A DNA stretch of 64,000 nt from Lineus longissimus (lineage: Eukaryota; Nemertea; Pilidiophora; Heteronemertea; Lineidae), in assembly GCF_910592395.1 (NCBI RefSeq), contig NC_088308.1, forward strand, positions 14,399,001 through 14,463,000, written 5' to 3'. Numbering within the stretch: the first letter of the stretch is position 1; each line of letters opens with the position of its first letter. A model generated the notes under the pieces. That model searched no databases. It saw only the letters and a list, made by a program, of their open reading frames with translations, and was not told the DNA's origin. Shown piece by piece: positions 10,248 through 21,894 of this stretch. The position numbers and the translations under genes were made by a program.

Positions 10248-12780
10248 AACAAGAGGCCCAAGGGCCTGGCGCTCAGCTGGATGACCTAATAACATAGGAC
10301 TGAGAGTGTAAAGTAGTAAATATCGGCTTTATACTACTGTTTGAAGGTCAAGAGAACACGTTATACCACTAAAATTTCCAATGCAGAGCTGCCAGCTGGA
10401 TGAAATATGATTGAACTAATCAGCCATGGTATGTAAATATTACAGGAGGCAACGGAATATATCCCTAGTTCAGTATGTTGTATCGGTAGCTTTACAGAAA
10501 AGAAGTGTCAGAGAGGATGAGACTTCTCCATGGACAACTGTGGTATGTCCAGGCTGGGTTGTACAGCACAAGGATACAAAATGCTGTCTGTAATTGAGAG
10601 GTATCCTGATTTAACAGAGGTCAAAATAAATAGAAATGACCAGTTTGGGACTAACACCACTGTCTTTTTTTTAATAAGGTAAAGATTACAGGAGTCAACA
10701 AAATTAATTTTATTGAGAGAAATTGACCTGTCCTGCAGGTGGTTGGAATTTACAATACAAAGGGTCATGACATTGTGCTCTACTGCATATCCCTAGTGAG
10801 TCGATCTATCCTTGGCGCAGACAGGTTCAAATTGGCTACATCTTGAATAGATTGAATTGCGATGAAAATCTAATGCAATAAAGGAGCAATATCGAAGAGA
10901 CAAATTAATCAAACCAATTGTCCACAGACTCGGACCCTGAAATGGCGTGATGTATGCGTGCATATAAAAGTATATCAATTGGTCCGATAAAGATGATGAG
11001 GCAATATCAATATGCCTTGTTCCTTAGTCAGCAATATGCCCATTTTTATACGGAGAAGAAGGAGAACCCAGATAGGCCTTCACATGTCGGCTTCCAAATT
11101 GCTCGAACCAACTGTACTATCACTACTATAACTTTAAAATGCGTGCTCCTCCTACATGTAGCAATGTCTCGGCCAAAAAGGCACTTAGTCGACAGGCAAG
11201 CTAGCGGTTCAGCACTGTGAGGAGCTCCTTGGTAAGTCCATGTCAGGTTCCGCACACCTCTTCATATACATCAAGTATTGAAAGCTGTGGTGAGCACATA
11301 AAAAGACCATGGTCACCTTAATTTGAAAATCCCTTCACAATCAAGGGCTACCTCTGACTAAAACAGCACCCATAAACAATTGACCACCAATTTGACCCCA
11401 GCTCCTAACTGCGGGAAAACCCAAGTCCAGCAACCAAAAGTACCAAAAATACATTTTTGTTTACATTTGAACTGCACACATGCGTTTGTTTACAATTTCA
11501 TTTCCCGCGAAATCTCGAAAATCAGGTGACCTGCAATCGTGGATTGAAAATAACATTAATCGGGGTTCAGCAGGTCAGCAGGTATACCGGCTGTTCCAAT
11601 CATCCCCCTACAGCCAGCTGTTCAAAAGGTAATGTTATTCACCCCACAGGGAGTGCAGGTAATTGATTAAGCCCCTGCATAACTTAACACTATAACAGCA
11701 ATGGCTTGGCTTCTGTGGTAAGGAGAGTTGACAGTTTTTTTACGGGAGTAACATTATTGTGTTGCTTAAAACGTCTACTTTTTACTCATGTAAGAATCGT
11801 AGTACTAATAATAACTTCGACTTATTTTCCGGTTATGATAACACAACACGCATCTTTATGATCATGATCTTTCTGAAACTAACTGAATGACCTAATCGCC
11901 TTGGTCGCACAACCACATATCAATCCGCCCCAACGATCAACAACAAAGTTTTCGTGCTTTTAGCTGTCAACATCAATGGCTATAATATACTCCTGCAGAA
12001 TAGTAGAATTAATAGAACTAATTTCCGAAGTTTCCAATAGTTTGAACACAAATCAGAACATCACCCATCAGCTGGACTCAGATCTGCATAAATTACGATA
12101 AATAATGAGGTCGTCGCTTCAATTTCGCAAAGAAAGTTGACTCCATTCGAAGGTTGTTTTGACCAAATTCCGTTGAACTCATCGTTATGAGGGCATTTGA
12201 ACACATTCTCGTTGATCTTTTCTATAAACGTGTGAAGTTTCGTACCAAAATACATTTCCGTAAAGGCTTAAATAAGAAAATTTGTCACTTACAAATCATC
12301 GCTCCGGTAGAAATAAAAAGGTCGCCGCCATTTTCTTGATGATAGTTCTCCAGGTAACCTCGGCGGGAAATTTAAAGCGGGGTCATCCGGGGTCAAACAA
12401 CAGTTTTGCTCACTACCGCCAACTGGTGATATAAATCAACACTAATCTATTTTATATCAAAACTTCTGTATCACGAAGACCTTTTCAACTTTATTTCAAG
12501 CTTTTATCTGCTGGAATAGAGCGTCAAAAAATTGTTTTTTCATTCACGCATTTTGCCCCCTGGGGAGCTTAATTTGAGTCGAATCGCCCAAATTTTTTTC
12601 CGTAAGCAACATTTTCTGCGGTGTTTATAAGCAAGACTAGATTTGAAGTGCCTCGGTTGTATGATTACAAAATGCCCAACTTTGTCTACAGATGGCTGGA
12701 TGGAAGGATGGATGGAAGGACGGACACCAATTGAATAGCTATTTGACTAGCTCTGCTGACTTTGTCAGCTGAGCTAAAAA
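10248..12780 (+). repeat. 2.6-kb dispersed element, copy 2
   Basis: This copy begins exactly 5,400 bp after copy 1 with the same 'aacaagaggcccaagggcct' start and ends 'tttgtcagctgagctaaaaa'. The first 1.4 kb is close to identical to copy 1, including small open frames that shift relative to each other through indels, which argues against coding function. A ~300-bp block is missing near 11735. The interval 12390-12560 ('ccgccaactggtgatataaatc...') is related to 14655-14785, so this part is shared with another repeat. Confidence 0.75.
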
Positions 12781-13353
12781 CCATCACTCACAAAAATGGT
12801 TGTCTGAGCACTCGTGACACGTTTACAAAAGTTAAAGCAACTATTTTTAGTGGATGTTTACCCAATGAGTAGCGTCTGGGTCATTATAAGCCGTTAACAT
12901 GAGTTTAAAAGCGCATAGTGTAACCAAAGGGTCCGGCTTGACGCTAATCTCCGATGACGGCATCCGCCATTTTGACGTATACTCGAAACTTCGGGATCGT
13001 CAAATGGAATGGAAATCACATAATTTCTGACACACACTGCTAAAATTCATCATTTTATTGTTCTTTCACAGTATTATTACGCCACCCCGATTCGCAAGGC
13101 AGCTTGTACCAACTGGCTCTGCATTGACTATCCCCATTCCAAGCCGAAGAACAGTGTGACAAGTTTCTCATTTTACCTTCCAATCACAGTCAAAATTTTC
13201 TAAAACAACCGGCAATGAGGACAAACTAATAATCTCAAACCAATCACAAGAATGTAATCAACACATACGACCTCATCCGAAGAGCGGATGATTAAGTTTT
13301 AGCATTGATTCAAGGTGATTTAATTCCTTCTTCGTCTCGCTTCAAATTCATAT
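12781..13353. other. Unassigned non-coding stretch
   Basis: No gene, repeat copy or structured signal recognised here. Confidence 0.4.
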
Positions 13354-14390
13354 GAAATGGCCAGGGCCATTGTGCTCACCTCATGTGGAGGAAAGATGGA
13401 TAAAGAGCATGGTATTGTGTCATGTAGTGTTAGGTTTGATGTAGGTCCAAGCAATTACAATTTCCCCAAAATGGCCAATTTACAGTACATTCGACCTCTG
13501 TGACCTTGAAAAGTAGGTCAAATCAAAGAAGACCCGGGTGACACATTGAATGGTTGTTAGAATTAGATGTACCTATGATATAAAATTGGTGCCAATCGGG
13601 CAAGTCATTACTAGGAATAATGGCATTTTGAAGAATTTAGGATTTGGCCCCCTCCCTGGAGGCCAAACGGCAAATCAGATCGCACCAAACTTCGGTACCT
13701 GAGATCACCTGACCAAGGGGTACATGTGTACTTAATTTGTGATCAATAGTCATTGCAGTTAAGAAACGTGCCATAGTTACGGCCTGACGGCGAATTTACG
13801 CCATTTGACCTCTGTGACCTTGACAAGAAGGTCAAATTAAAAACCTGTGTGACATATACTGTATGGTGGTTAGATGTACCCATGATATCAAATTGGTGGC
13901 AATCGGGCAAGAAGTTAAGGAATAATCACATTTTTAAGGTTTTTGGATTTTGCCCCCTTGTGGTCAAGTGGTGAATCATATTGGACCAAACTTCGGTCCC
14001 TGAGATCACCTGACTAAGGGGTAAATGTGTACCAAATTTGGTATCAATAGTCATTGCAGTTTAGAAACGTGCCATCGTTACATCCTAACGGCCAATTTAC
14101 ACCATTTGACCTCTGTGACCTTGAAAAGGAGGTCAAATCAAAAACCCGGAGGATATATGATGCACCTTTGCTAGAAGTACCTACCATATTTTTTTCAAAA
14201 TTTCCCGACTACTATTAAGGGAGATATTGCATATTTTCACTTTTAACGTTTGGCCCCCTGGTGGCCAAACCATGAAACGAATTGGACCGAAACTTGGTCT
14301 CCAAGGTGTCATTACATAAGGGTACATGTGTACCAAGTTTCAACTCAATAGCTCTAACAGTTACGAAACGTGCCCTGCTAACGGACGACG

Positions 14391-14440
<50 letters not shown>

Positions 14441-14525
14441 AGACGACGACGACGACGACGACGACGACGGACGACGGACGCCACGGTATAAGATAAGCTC
14501 ACCTCTGTAAGAGGTGAGCTAAAAA
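13354..14525 (+). repeat. Half-site repeat family, full-length copy
   Basis: Starts 'gaaatggccagggccattgtg' and ends in a hairpin 'agctcacctctgtaagaggtgagct' followed by AAAAA. The body is three tandem units of about 300 bp, each opening with a 'gacctctgtgacc' box (13493, 13807, 14108) and containing 'aagaaacgtgcc'. The same spacings (314 and 301 bp) occur in the copy at 38071-39157. The (ACG)n tail is at 14381-14480. The inner GCTCACCT sequences near both ends are inverted relative to each other. Confidence 0.8.
14381..14480. repeat. (ACG)n microsatellite
   Basis: About 100 bp of nearly pure ACG/GAC repeats form the tail of the half-site repeat. In translation they give poly-Arg frames on both strands, which are artefacts. 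Confidence 0.95.
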
Positions 14526-15233
14526 TGGCTGTCTTCCATACTTGTAGTATGCAGATCTAGTGGCGCAGTACAACACTGCGCATCTGGGATACCCCGACGG
14601 ATTGCCTCGAACCGCGAAATTCAAAACTGCTGGCAATGTGCCAACTGACATTTTTGCACAATACCGCCACCTAGTGATATGAAACGAAATTAATCTATTT
14701 AATATCGAAACCTCTATATCAGGCCGACCTCTAAAACTTCATTTCAAACTTCAATCTGCTGGAATAAAGAAAATGGGCTTTTTTAACCTTGACCTACTTA
14801 TACCTGAATAGTAGGTCACACTGACCTAAATCTGGGTCAACATGTAGAGATGCCCAATAGGTGTCTACATATCAAATTTAGAGAGTCTATGACCAATAGC
14901 AAAAAAACGTGCCATGATCAAAGAAATTTTAGAAAGAGTTCGACCTCTGTGACCTTGAAATGAAGGTCAAATCAAAAACCCGTGTGATATGTGATGTACC
15001 TTTATTAGATACACCCACCATAAAATTTTCATCGCTCTAGCTTTAACCATAAGCTTCAAAATGACAAAAATAGGTTTTCAAAGAGCGCCCCCTATATGGC
15101 AGACCAGCAGTCAAATTGCGCTGATTTTCATTCTGAAGGAAGGTCTTGCCTAGGGGTACCCACACACCAAGTATGAACTTTCTGGGTCAAGCGGTTAAGA
15201 AACGTGCCACTATTTTGTCAAAAGTTAACGACG

Positions 15234-15265
<32 letters not shown>

Positions 15266-15314
15266 ACGCCAGACGCCGCGGTATCGTATAAGCTCACCTG
15301 ACAGGTGAGCTAAA
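14526..15314 (+). repeat. Half-site repeat family, second, diverged copy
   Basis: Directly follows the previous copy. It contains one half-site box (14942), 'aagaaacgtgccac', a second ACG microsatellite (15228-15270) and the terminal hairpin 'gctcacctgacaggtgagct' followed by AAAA. Its 5' part (14655-14785) resembles 12390-12560. Confidence 0.65.
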
Positions 15315-16729
15315 AATGTCCAGATATGCCTTTCCTTTGTTGGAAAGTTGTGGGATGCAATCTACATTAGTTTGAAAAAAATCTCAAAATGTTAACCCCT
15401 GAAATCTTCCTTCATTGAGACAAGACCACTGATGAATAGTCAAAGGTTGGAGGGTCGAGGCCTATCAATTAGACGAGTGCATCACTATTATATAATTGAC
15501 GAGTTGCACTTAGCGTTGAACACCTTAATAAGCCTGGTTTTACCTCTACTGTCATCCATTATCAACTGACATGATGTAGTTTTACACAAGGGAGGTTAAT
15601 AGGTATGTTTGAGTACTTTGAATAAAGTCATTGCGACAATATCATGCATTTTGTAGTCCAGTTTTCATGATCACATCATGTACAGTAGTTGGTAGTTGCA
15701 GTAGTTGTTTGTTGTTGTTGTTAGAAGTATAAGTAAGGAGGGGATTCCAGTAAGGCCGCATCATAGTTTACTGTTAGCAACAACAACAACACTGGAGACA
15801 TTTTACACAGAAAAACAGTGGAAATCACTACTATCACTACTATAATGATCGTAGAGCTGAAATACTTTGTCACACATCTCCTCCGTCAGTTCAGATCGGA
15901 TGACCTCGAAACTTTTTCTGAAAGTCGTGGTTGATATAGAGATGGACCTCCCCAGGTTAAATGGGTAAACTTTGCAGCAATCTCGGAGAAGTAGCATTTT
16001 TGGTTCTTTCTATATATGGGTATACTCATTAACATAAGGGGCCTTTTCAGCAGGTCTGATTTGCATATGGGGGCGTCTATTAATTCAAAAGTGTGAGATT
16101 ATACAAAAATAAGCCGGGGAAGTATTGGGGCCACTATATGTTTAAAGCATTCATCCATTTCCGATATTTTCCCCTTTATTTTGGTCGTACTCTTTCACCT
16201 TACGTTGTTAATCGCTCTTAATTTTTTTGGGTACCGTATGGGAATTGATCACGTGATACACGTCACATAATAACAAAACCGCCTCACCCGACCCAAGCAC
16301 TGGGCGCAAAGTAGCGCACAGCTCCCTATATGAATACCCGGGGAAAATATAAAATATAATATAAAATCCCGATTAACATTTCTTTAGTGCAATAAAATCA
16401 GGCTAACCATTTTAGATTTACAAGTAAGTGAGTGTTCCGGAACGAGTGGAGTCCGTGAGGAGGGTGTCGAAAAAAACCCGAGGCGAACTACTTCCTCTGT
16501 CTGGTGCTGCCACCCACTATGCTCGCGGCATTTGTTGAACTAAGTTCGTAACACGCCATTGCCTCTTCACCATTCGCGAAATAGTTCGTCAAAATAAGTC
16601 GAGACAACATCACAACCCCCAGACATCATGGATATATCATTTCATTTCACCCAAATTGCCCCGACCCCACAGTAAGCCCACACCCTAAAACAACCCGCGC
16701 CACGGGTATTATGCTAGTGTTTTTAACTC
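15315..16729. other. Unassigned non-coding stretch
   Basis: Contains simple-sequence patches (GTTGTT and CAACAACAAC near 15700-15790) and nothing recognised as a gene. Short frames on the minus strand near 15800-15997 show no known motif. Confidence 0.4.
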
Positions 16730-16955
16730 TCAAGTACATATTTGGAGAGGTATTGAAAAAATATTTGCTGTGGCAAGTCTACAGATATAAAGAAATTATT
16801 TGATGAAAAAATTAATTTCGAAATTTGCTAATTGGGTAATAGGGGGCGTGTTTTGAGTTTTTTTCTGCCAGTTGGCAGAAAAGAGTGGAAATATCAAAGT
16901 CTGTCTAATTTGTCGATTATCAAAAAATTTCCGTGGTCAACTACCAGTTTATTTT
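16730..16955. repeat. Inverted partner of the repeat at 9550-9776
   Basis: 'ctcaagtacatatttggaga' to 'ccgtggtcaactaccagt' is the inverse complement, with divergence, of 9550-9776. 16956-17266 holds no recognised feature and runs up to the target site of the LTR element. Confidence 0.6.
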
Positions 16956-17270
16956 TCACCATTTACTTGCCCGACTGTCCGGAATAACATAATCTAAATT
17001 TCAGATTCACAACCGCACGCAGTATTTGATGCGTCGCGGTCAAACATTGACAATTTAACTGCTAAAAGGCTTAAAAAATCAATTGTGGTCTTGTCTCATC
17101 AGCATGTCTCCATGGGCGCTGCCATGTTGGATCGGATAACGTCATAATCTCAGAATCGTCATGAATCAAGGCTGAACGCAGTTTTCACTAGGCCCCTAAT
17201 TATCGTAGAAAAATCAAATATGAAATGAGAATAGACATTCACCTCACTAACATCCTCAAAAGTATGCATG

Positions 17271-18746
17271 TGAAACGGTCACCAAAATTACCTTCTCATT
17301 TTTGTAACCTTTTATGTAAACCTAGTTCTAGGCACAACGGTTCATTTCGTTTATTTTCGGACAAATTGTTAACAACTCTTTCTATCAATTTCCTGGATGC
17401 GTCGCCATTTTATCGGTCATGTGACCTGGACGGCGGCCATCACTGTTTACAATTTTCTCGTATTTTTATTGGTTCTTCCTATCATGTGAGTGGCTGAGGA
17501 ATGCCGAATGACCTCCTTTCCTACAGCACCGCTAAAGTCAAAATTACATTGTTACCTCTCTCACGAAAACTTCTGTTAACTTGCAAATTTGGAACTTATC
17601 TCGATTAATCGTAAGCTTATTTAATCACTCTTTAGCATGTGCCTCGAACTACGGTGTTTTAAGTTATATTCAGTGCGATCTCTGCCAGGAAACGAAGGCT
17701 TTTGTATCGGGTTGCTTGGTGATCTTTTCATATTTTAATTGGGGGTGTCTTTGTGTGCGCAGTGCATTGTGGATCAGAATGTCAGTTGAATTATCATGTG
17801 GTCACGTGGACTTCGGGTATTTAATGGGATAGCGTGGGTTTCCGAGCAGACCGGCTCAGATGCGATTAGACGCAGACTATTTTCTCCTCTTGCTAAGAGT
17901 CGAGCATTGGTACGTTTTTTTTATCTCCTCCTTTCTTCAGGAGTTGAGGGTGCCCTTTTTATTCCTGTGTCTGTGGAGAGGCCAGTGACTTGCTCAAGTC
18001 TCTGACTGATACAAATTCTTTTTTTTCTGCATACCCCTCGTGCTGCTGGTGGATCACTGGGGCCTTGCGGTCACTGCAGACCATTTCGAAATCGCTAGAC
18101 CTCCCGATATGCGTGTTGAGCTCGCGTAATTTTCTTTGGACCAGTTTTTTTGCTTCTGGCGAGCTCACCAGGTTGGACTGGTAAACGGGCCCAGAATCTC
18201 TTGTATCGGGTAACTTCAATTGCGGGAATCTTTCTGTTTTGCTGGGGCAAAACTTGTATACACCTGGAATCGAGGTGTCGGTTGATTCTTCTTGGAATAG
18301 TTTTATTCCAAGAGGTTTTTTTTTGAATACTTTTCAATGCCGGTCTCCTGAGGATTAACCCCTTGCCATTCTGCCTTGATTTGCAACAGTTGCTAACTGT
18401 TGCCCTGACGACATATATCTGAAGTTATTGTATGCCACGGATAGGTGGTCTGTCTCCCTGATGTTTTATGAGGGACCATTTATGTGCGATTGTGTTGACT
18501 ATTGTGATGTACCTGTATATATTAATGTTGTAACCGGGTGTGGGTGGGGTGATTATTGAGGATAAATGCCGTATATTTTAACTGTTGGCCTGGACTTTAT
18601 TTAATTGGATTACCCGCCTGATGTCAGTGTATATCAGGGGGCGTCATTTTGGCCGAGATAATTTATGACAAGGAGGATCAGTAAGTTTGGCCAGAGGCTC
18701 TGACCTGGAGGTCACCACTGGCACTTTTAGCCCCGAGGTTGTGACA
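17271..18746 (+). repeat. 5' LTR of the Gypsy element
   Basis: It is almost identical to the 3' LTR pieces at 26435-27142 and 28086-29545, and ends at the same TGTGACA before diverging. A TATTTAAT sequence at about 17817 and the stable hairpin CTTGGAAT/ATTCCAAG (18291-18312) are kept in all copies. Open frames within it (for example 17581-17832) recur in the other LTRs only because the LTRs are copies. Confidence 0.92.
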
Positions 18747-18750
18747 TTTT

Positions 18751-18768
18751 TGGTGACAGCTGTGGGAT
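18751..18768 (+). promoter_or_regulatory. Putative tRNA primer-binding site
   Basis: TGGTGACAGCTGTGGGAT starts four bases after the LTR end, where Gypsy elements carry the site complementary to the 3' end of a tRNA. TGG matches the universal CCA end. The tRNA species was not identified. Confidence 0.6.
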
Positions 18769-18827
18769 CCAGATATACTTTCTGGGTCCAGTGATGCGAA
18801 CCTCCCCTTGATGTCAGTGATACCACG

Positions 18828-20516
18828 ATGCCCAGGAAATCAGTGGGATTGAGAGCCAAACGGAAGAATTTCACCCCGATCCGATTGCTACCGCGAGAGA
18901 TTCAATCTGAATCTGATGAACACTTCACTGAGGCTGAAACAGAGATACCAGACGAATACATTGACGAGGTATACCAACGCATAATGTTGGCGGAAGATAG
19001 TAGAGCAGGTAGGCCTGATCAGGGAGCCAGTAATCTCCCTATCTCGAGTTCTAGTGCTCCCCCAGCACAGGGAGCTGGGCCCTCTATGATGCCGTCCCGG
19101 GTGACGACTCCTACTACCACGAGTGTAGTAATGATGACGAGTGGTACAAGTGTGGTGATGAGCACCACTCGAACCATGGCTGGGGCTGTGGCCGGATCAA
19201 CAATGATGTCCGTGGCTGGGCCTGCCTTACTGAATCCCGTATCAATGCCGATGCCAGCATTGAACACATCCAGGGGCGAGCGTATGCCACCTTGGACTGC
19301 AGGACAAATCCCACACCCCAGTAGTTATGCCACTCATGGCCAATCCCAGATGGTGGGGACGAGTTATGGCCAAATGTTTGGGATGGGTAATCCCCAAATG
19401 TCGTTAGGCCCGCAGCAGTACCCTTTGATGAGTACTAGTAATGGCTATGGCTATGCCTCATGGACCCCGCAGCCGCCCGTACAGCCAACCGTGCTGGTGA
19501 GTCATTCAGCCAGCCCAAGCCAGGGCCATGTGTCCTCGCCTCAGGCACCAATTGGGGATGGCGCTAGTATGAATAAAGAGCCACAGCAAACTCCCCATGT
19601 CCCCAGGTCCAGTAAGGCTGTGCGACGGCCTAAAAAGGCTAGTCTTTCCAGTTCAAGCTCTGAGCGGCCTAGGAAAAACTCATTAGATCGCTGGTGTGAC
19701 AGCGACACTGAGGATGAAGCCCCAAGGCCCCGTCATCAGTTGTCAAGGGGTCTTAAGCTACCGCCATTCAGAGACACCACCAAGGAATCTTGGGAGGCAT
19801 ACTATAACCGATTTTCAGATGTGGCCAGCCGATGTGGCTGGACCGTTGAGGAGAAGCTGGACCACCTCCTCCCTAAGCTCCAGGGCGCCGCGGCTGAATT
19901 TGTTTACGGCCAGCTGGACAAATCAGTCAGGGGTGATTATAGGGCTTTGATTAGAGAGCTAAATCACCGCTTTAGGCGGATTGAAACAGCAAAATCATAT
20001 GGAGCCAAATTTTCGTGTCGCTCCCAAAAAGCAGGAGAGTCCGCCTCCGAGTTTGCTGCTGAGCTAAAACGGTTGTATTGCAAGGCCTATGGGTCAAGGG
20101 ATGCCGAAACCAGGAGTGAGGATCTCCTCCGGAGGTTTCTGGATGGCCTCCATGATGATGATGTCCGTTTTCATGTTGAATACATTAAAGACCCAAAGAA
20201 TATCGACCAAGCTGTTTATGAGGTAGTCCGATTCAAGGACACACAGCGGGTTCAGCGTAAGAAGCCAGTGAAAATTACCCGGGAGACTGACATTGAGACT
20301 GAAGAATCTGATGAGGAGAATGTGGGAATGGCTAAAAACCATGGGGCCAAACCTCAGACTCAGTCTCACAAGAGACCGACCAGTAATGGGACGGGTAATC
20401 AGCAGCCTAGCCACGATGCATCACCCGCTGCTCCCCCTAGTGAGGAGATGACAAAGATTGTTAGCATGATGACAGATGTGATGTCACGGCTGAGCAATCT
20501 TGAAAAGAAGGGCTAA
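18828..20516 (+). CDS. gag: Gag polyprotein, matrix/capsid part
   Basis: 562 codons from the first ATG after the primer-binding site. The N-terminal third is low-complexity (Ser, Pro, Thr, Met, Gln-rich, residues about 60-260), then a basic Ser-rich segment, then the Gypsy retrotransposon capsid-like domain (about residues 300-465) with 'FRDTTKESWEAYYNRFSDVA' and 'YGAKFSCRSQKAGESASEFA'. This domain assembles the virus-like particle. The frame stops at TAA 20514-20516 just before the Gly/Arg-rich and zinc-knuckle part, which continues in broken frames; I read that stop as a mutation rather than the natural Gag end. Confidence 0.85.
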   Translation: MPRKSVGLRAKRKNFTPIRLLPREIQSESDEHFTEAETEIPDEYIDEVYQRIMLAEDSRAGRPDQGASNLPISSSSAPPAQGAGPSMMPSRVTTPTTTSVVMMTSGTSVVMSTTRTMAGAVAGSTMMSVAGPALLNPVSMPMPALNTSRGERMPPWTAGQIPHPSSYATHGQSQMVGTSYGQMFGMGNPQMSLGPQQYPLMSTSNGYGYASWTPQPPVQPTVLVSHSASPSQGHVSSPQAPIGDGASMNKEPQQTPHVPRSSKAVRRPKKASLSSSSSERPRKNSLDRWCDSDTEDEAPRPRHQLSRGLKLPPFRDTTKESWEAYYNRFSDVASRCGWTVEEKLDHLLPKLQGAAAEFVYGQLDKSVRGDYRALIRELNHRFRRIETAKSYGAKFSCRSQKAGESASEFAAELKRLYCKAYGSRDAETRSEDLLRRFLDGLHDDDVRFHVEYIKDPKNIDQAVYEVVRFKDTQRVQRKKPVKITRETDIETEESDEENVGMAKNHGAKPQTQSHKRPTSNGTGNQQPSHDASPAAPPSEEMTKIVSMMTDVMSRLSNLEKKG

Positions 20517-20760
20517 TCCCAAGGCCGTTGGGGTGGCGGGCAACATGGCCGCCAGCCAGGTCGTCCCCGTTTGCTTCCGTTGCCGACAATATGGGCATTA
20601 CTCACGAGAATGCACCAACCCGCCAGTTGTGATGCAATCTGCACCACCAGTGGCTGCCCAGGCAGCACGGACCGCCATTAGTCCTAATGCGCCCACATTT
20701 ACCCCACGGAATGATCAAACCCTACAGCAGGTGTCAAACTGCAACAGGCTACCCCAGTAG
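20517..20760 (+). pseudogene. Nucleocapsid zinc knuckle, frame-broken
   Basis: A CCHC knuckle 'CFRCRQYGHYSREC' (C-x2-C-x4-H-x4-C) is encoded at about 20572-20613. The Gly/Arg-rich lead-in (20517-20566) is in the gag frame and the knuckle in another, so there is a one-base break near 20567. A further break near 20730 is needed to reach the protease frame. It would bind the genomic RNA during packaging. Confidence 0.75.
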
Positions 20761-21761
20761 GCCAAGGGGCAGCCCGCATTGATGTAAATGTCGGCCAAGA
20801 AACAGAAGCATTGTCAGACTCAGAGTTAGCACTTGAGGTTGAGGAAGGTGATGGAAGTGAGAGCGATATTGGGGATGGGGAGGAGGCCGACCTGGAGGCG
20901 ATCAGGCGGCAAAAGCCTTCATATGCAGGAATATACATAGAAGGCCACATCCAGGGGTTGGATGTAACGTTCACTGTCGACACGGGGTCGACCAAGACTA
21001 TAATGTCCCATGCCACCTATATGAAAATTCCAGAACCGGAGCGACCGGTATTAGTTCCACCCTCCAAGAGGGGCCTACTAACAAATGCTGATGGGGGGTC
21101 CATCACGTACTACGGGAAAGCGCTGTTTTGGATGGACTTAGGGCCATTAAAACTCGAGAAGCCATTGTTAGTCGCTGACATTGAAGATGAAGTGCTGTTA
21201 GGGGCGGACATTTTACAGCGGGACCCTGATGGCCCAGCGGACATATTGCTGTCCCAAAACCGGATTATGTTGAAGGGCCAACTAATCCCCTTGAAGCAAA
21301 TTGGATTACCAATTACAGCACGACGGGTGCGTGCTGCAGATCATTTCATTATTCCTGCTATGTCAGAGGTTATCATCCAAGGCCTTGTGGACAGAGCAAA
21401 CAAAACCAGGAAAAAGGATGCCTGTTTATTGATTGAGGCTAACCCCGTGATGGTTCAGCATTGCAATATTGCCGTTGCTCCAACACTTGTTGATGCCACC
21501 AAAGATTGCACTGTCCCAGTAAGAGTAATGAACCCCTTCGAAGCCCCAGTCTCCATCAAGCAGGACATGGTGATAGGAGTGGCCAGGACAGTTGGGAAGC
21601 CAAAAGCGTCTGTGCTAAGGCATGAGTCTGGTCGCCATGACAACAATGATACTGTAAGGCGGATTCAGGTGTGCCCTAAACCCAGAGTCACTGATAGAAT
21701 CCGAGCTGTAGGAAAGGGCTCTCCTATTACTCCCGCCCAAGACATGACATTACCTGAGTAG
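20731..21761 (+). CDS. Retroviral-type aspartic protease region of pol
   Basis: Contains the active-site motif 'TFTVDTGSTKTIMS' (DTGS) and the later 'EVLLGADIL' that matches the conserved ALLD/ILG-type strand of retropepsins. An acidic leader precedes it and a ~170-residue linker follows. The frame ends at TAG 21759-21761, and the downstream bases continue to look like pol ('LQPMLDGAKEALKSP'), so the stop is probably a mutation. The enzyme would cut the Gag-Pol polyprotein. Confidence 0.85.
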
Positions 21762-21894
21762 CTACAGCCAATGCTAGATGGCGCCAAGGAGGCTCTAAAA
21801 TCACCCCAGGAAGAGACCACACTAAAAGAACTCATACTGGAGTTCTCTGATATCTTTTCCAAGGATGATGCCGATATAGGAAGGACTCACCTGG

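Noticed and set aside
14215-14502. Arg-rich open frames on both strands
   Set aside because: They are translations of the (ACG)n microsatellite tail of a repeat.
17581-17832. Short frame conserved three times (also 26745-26996 and 28379-28630)
   Set aside because: The conservation is due to LTR copies of the same element; position is U3/R of the LTR and there is no known motif.
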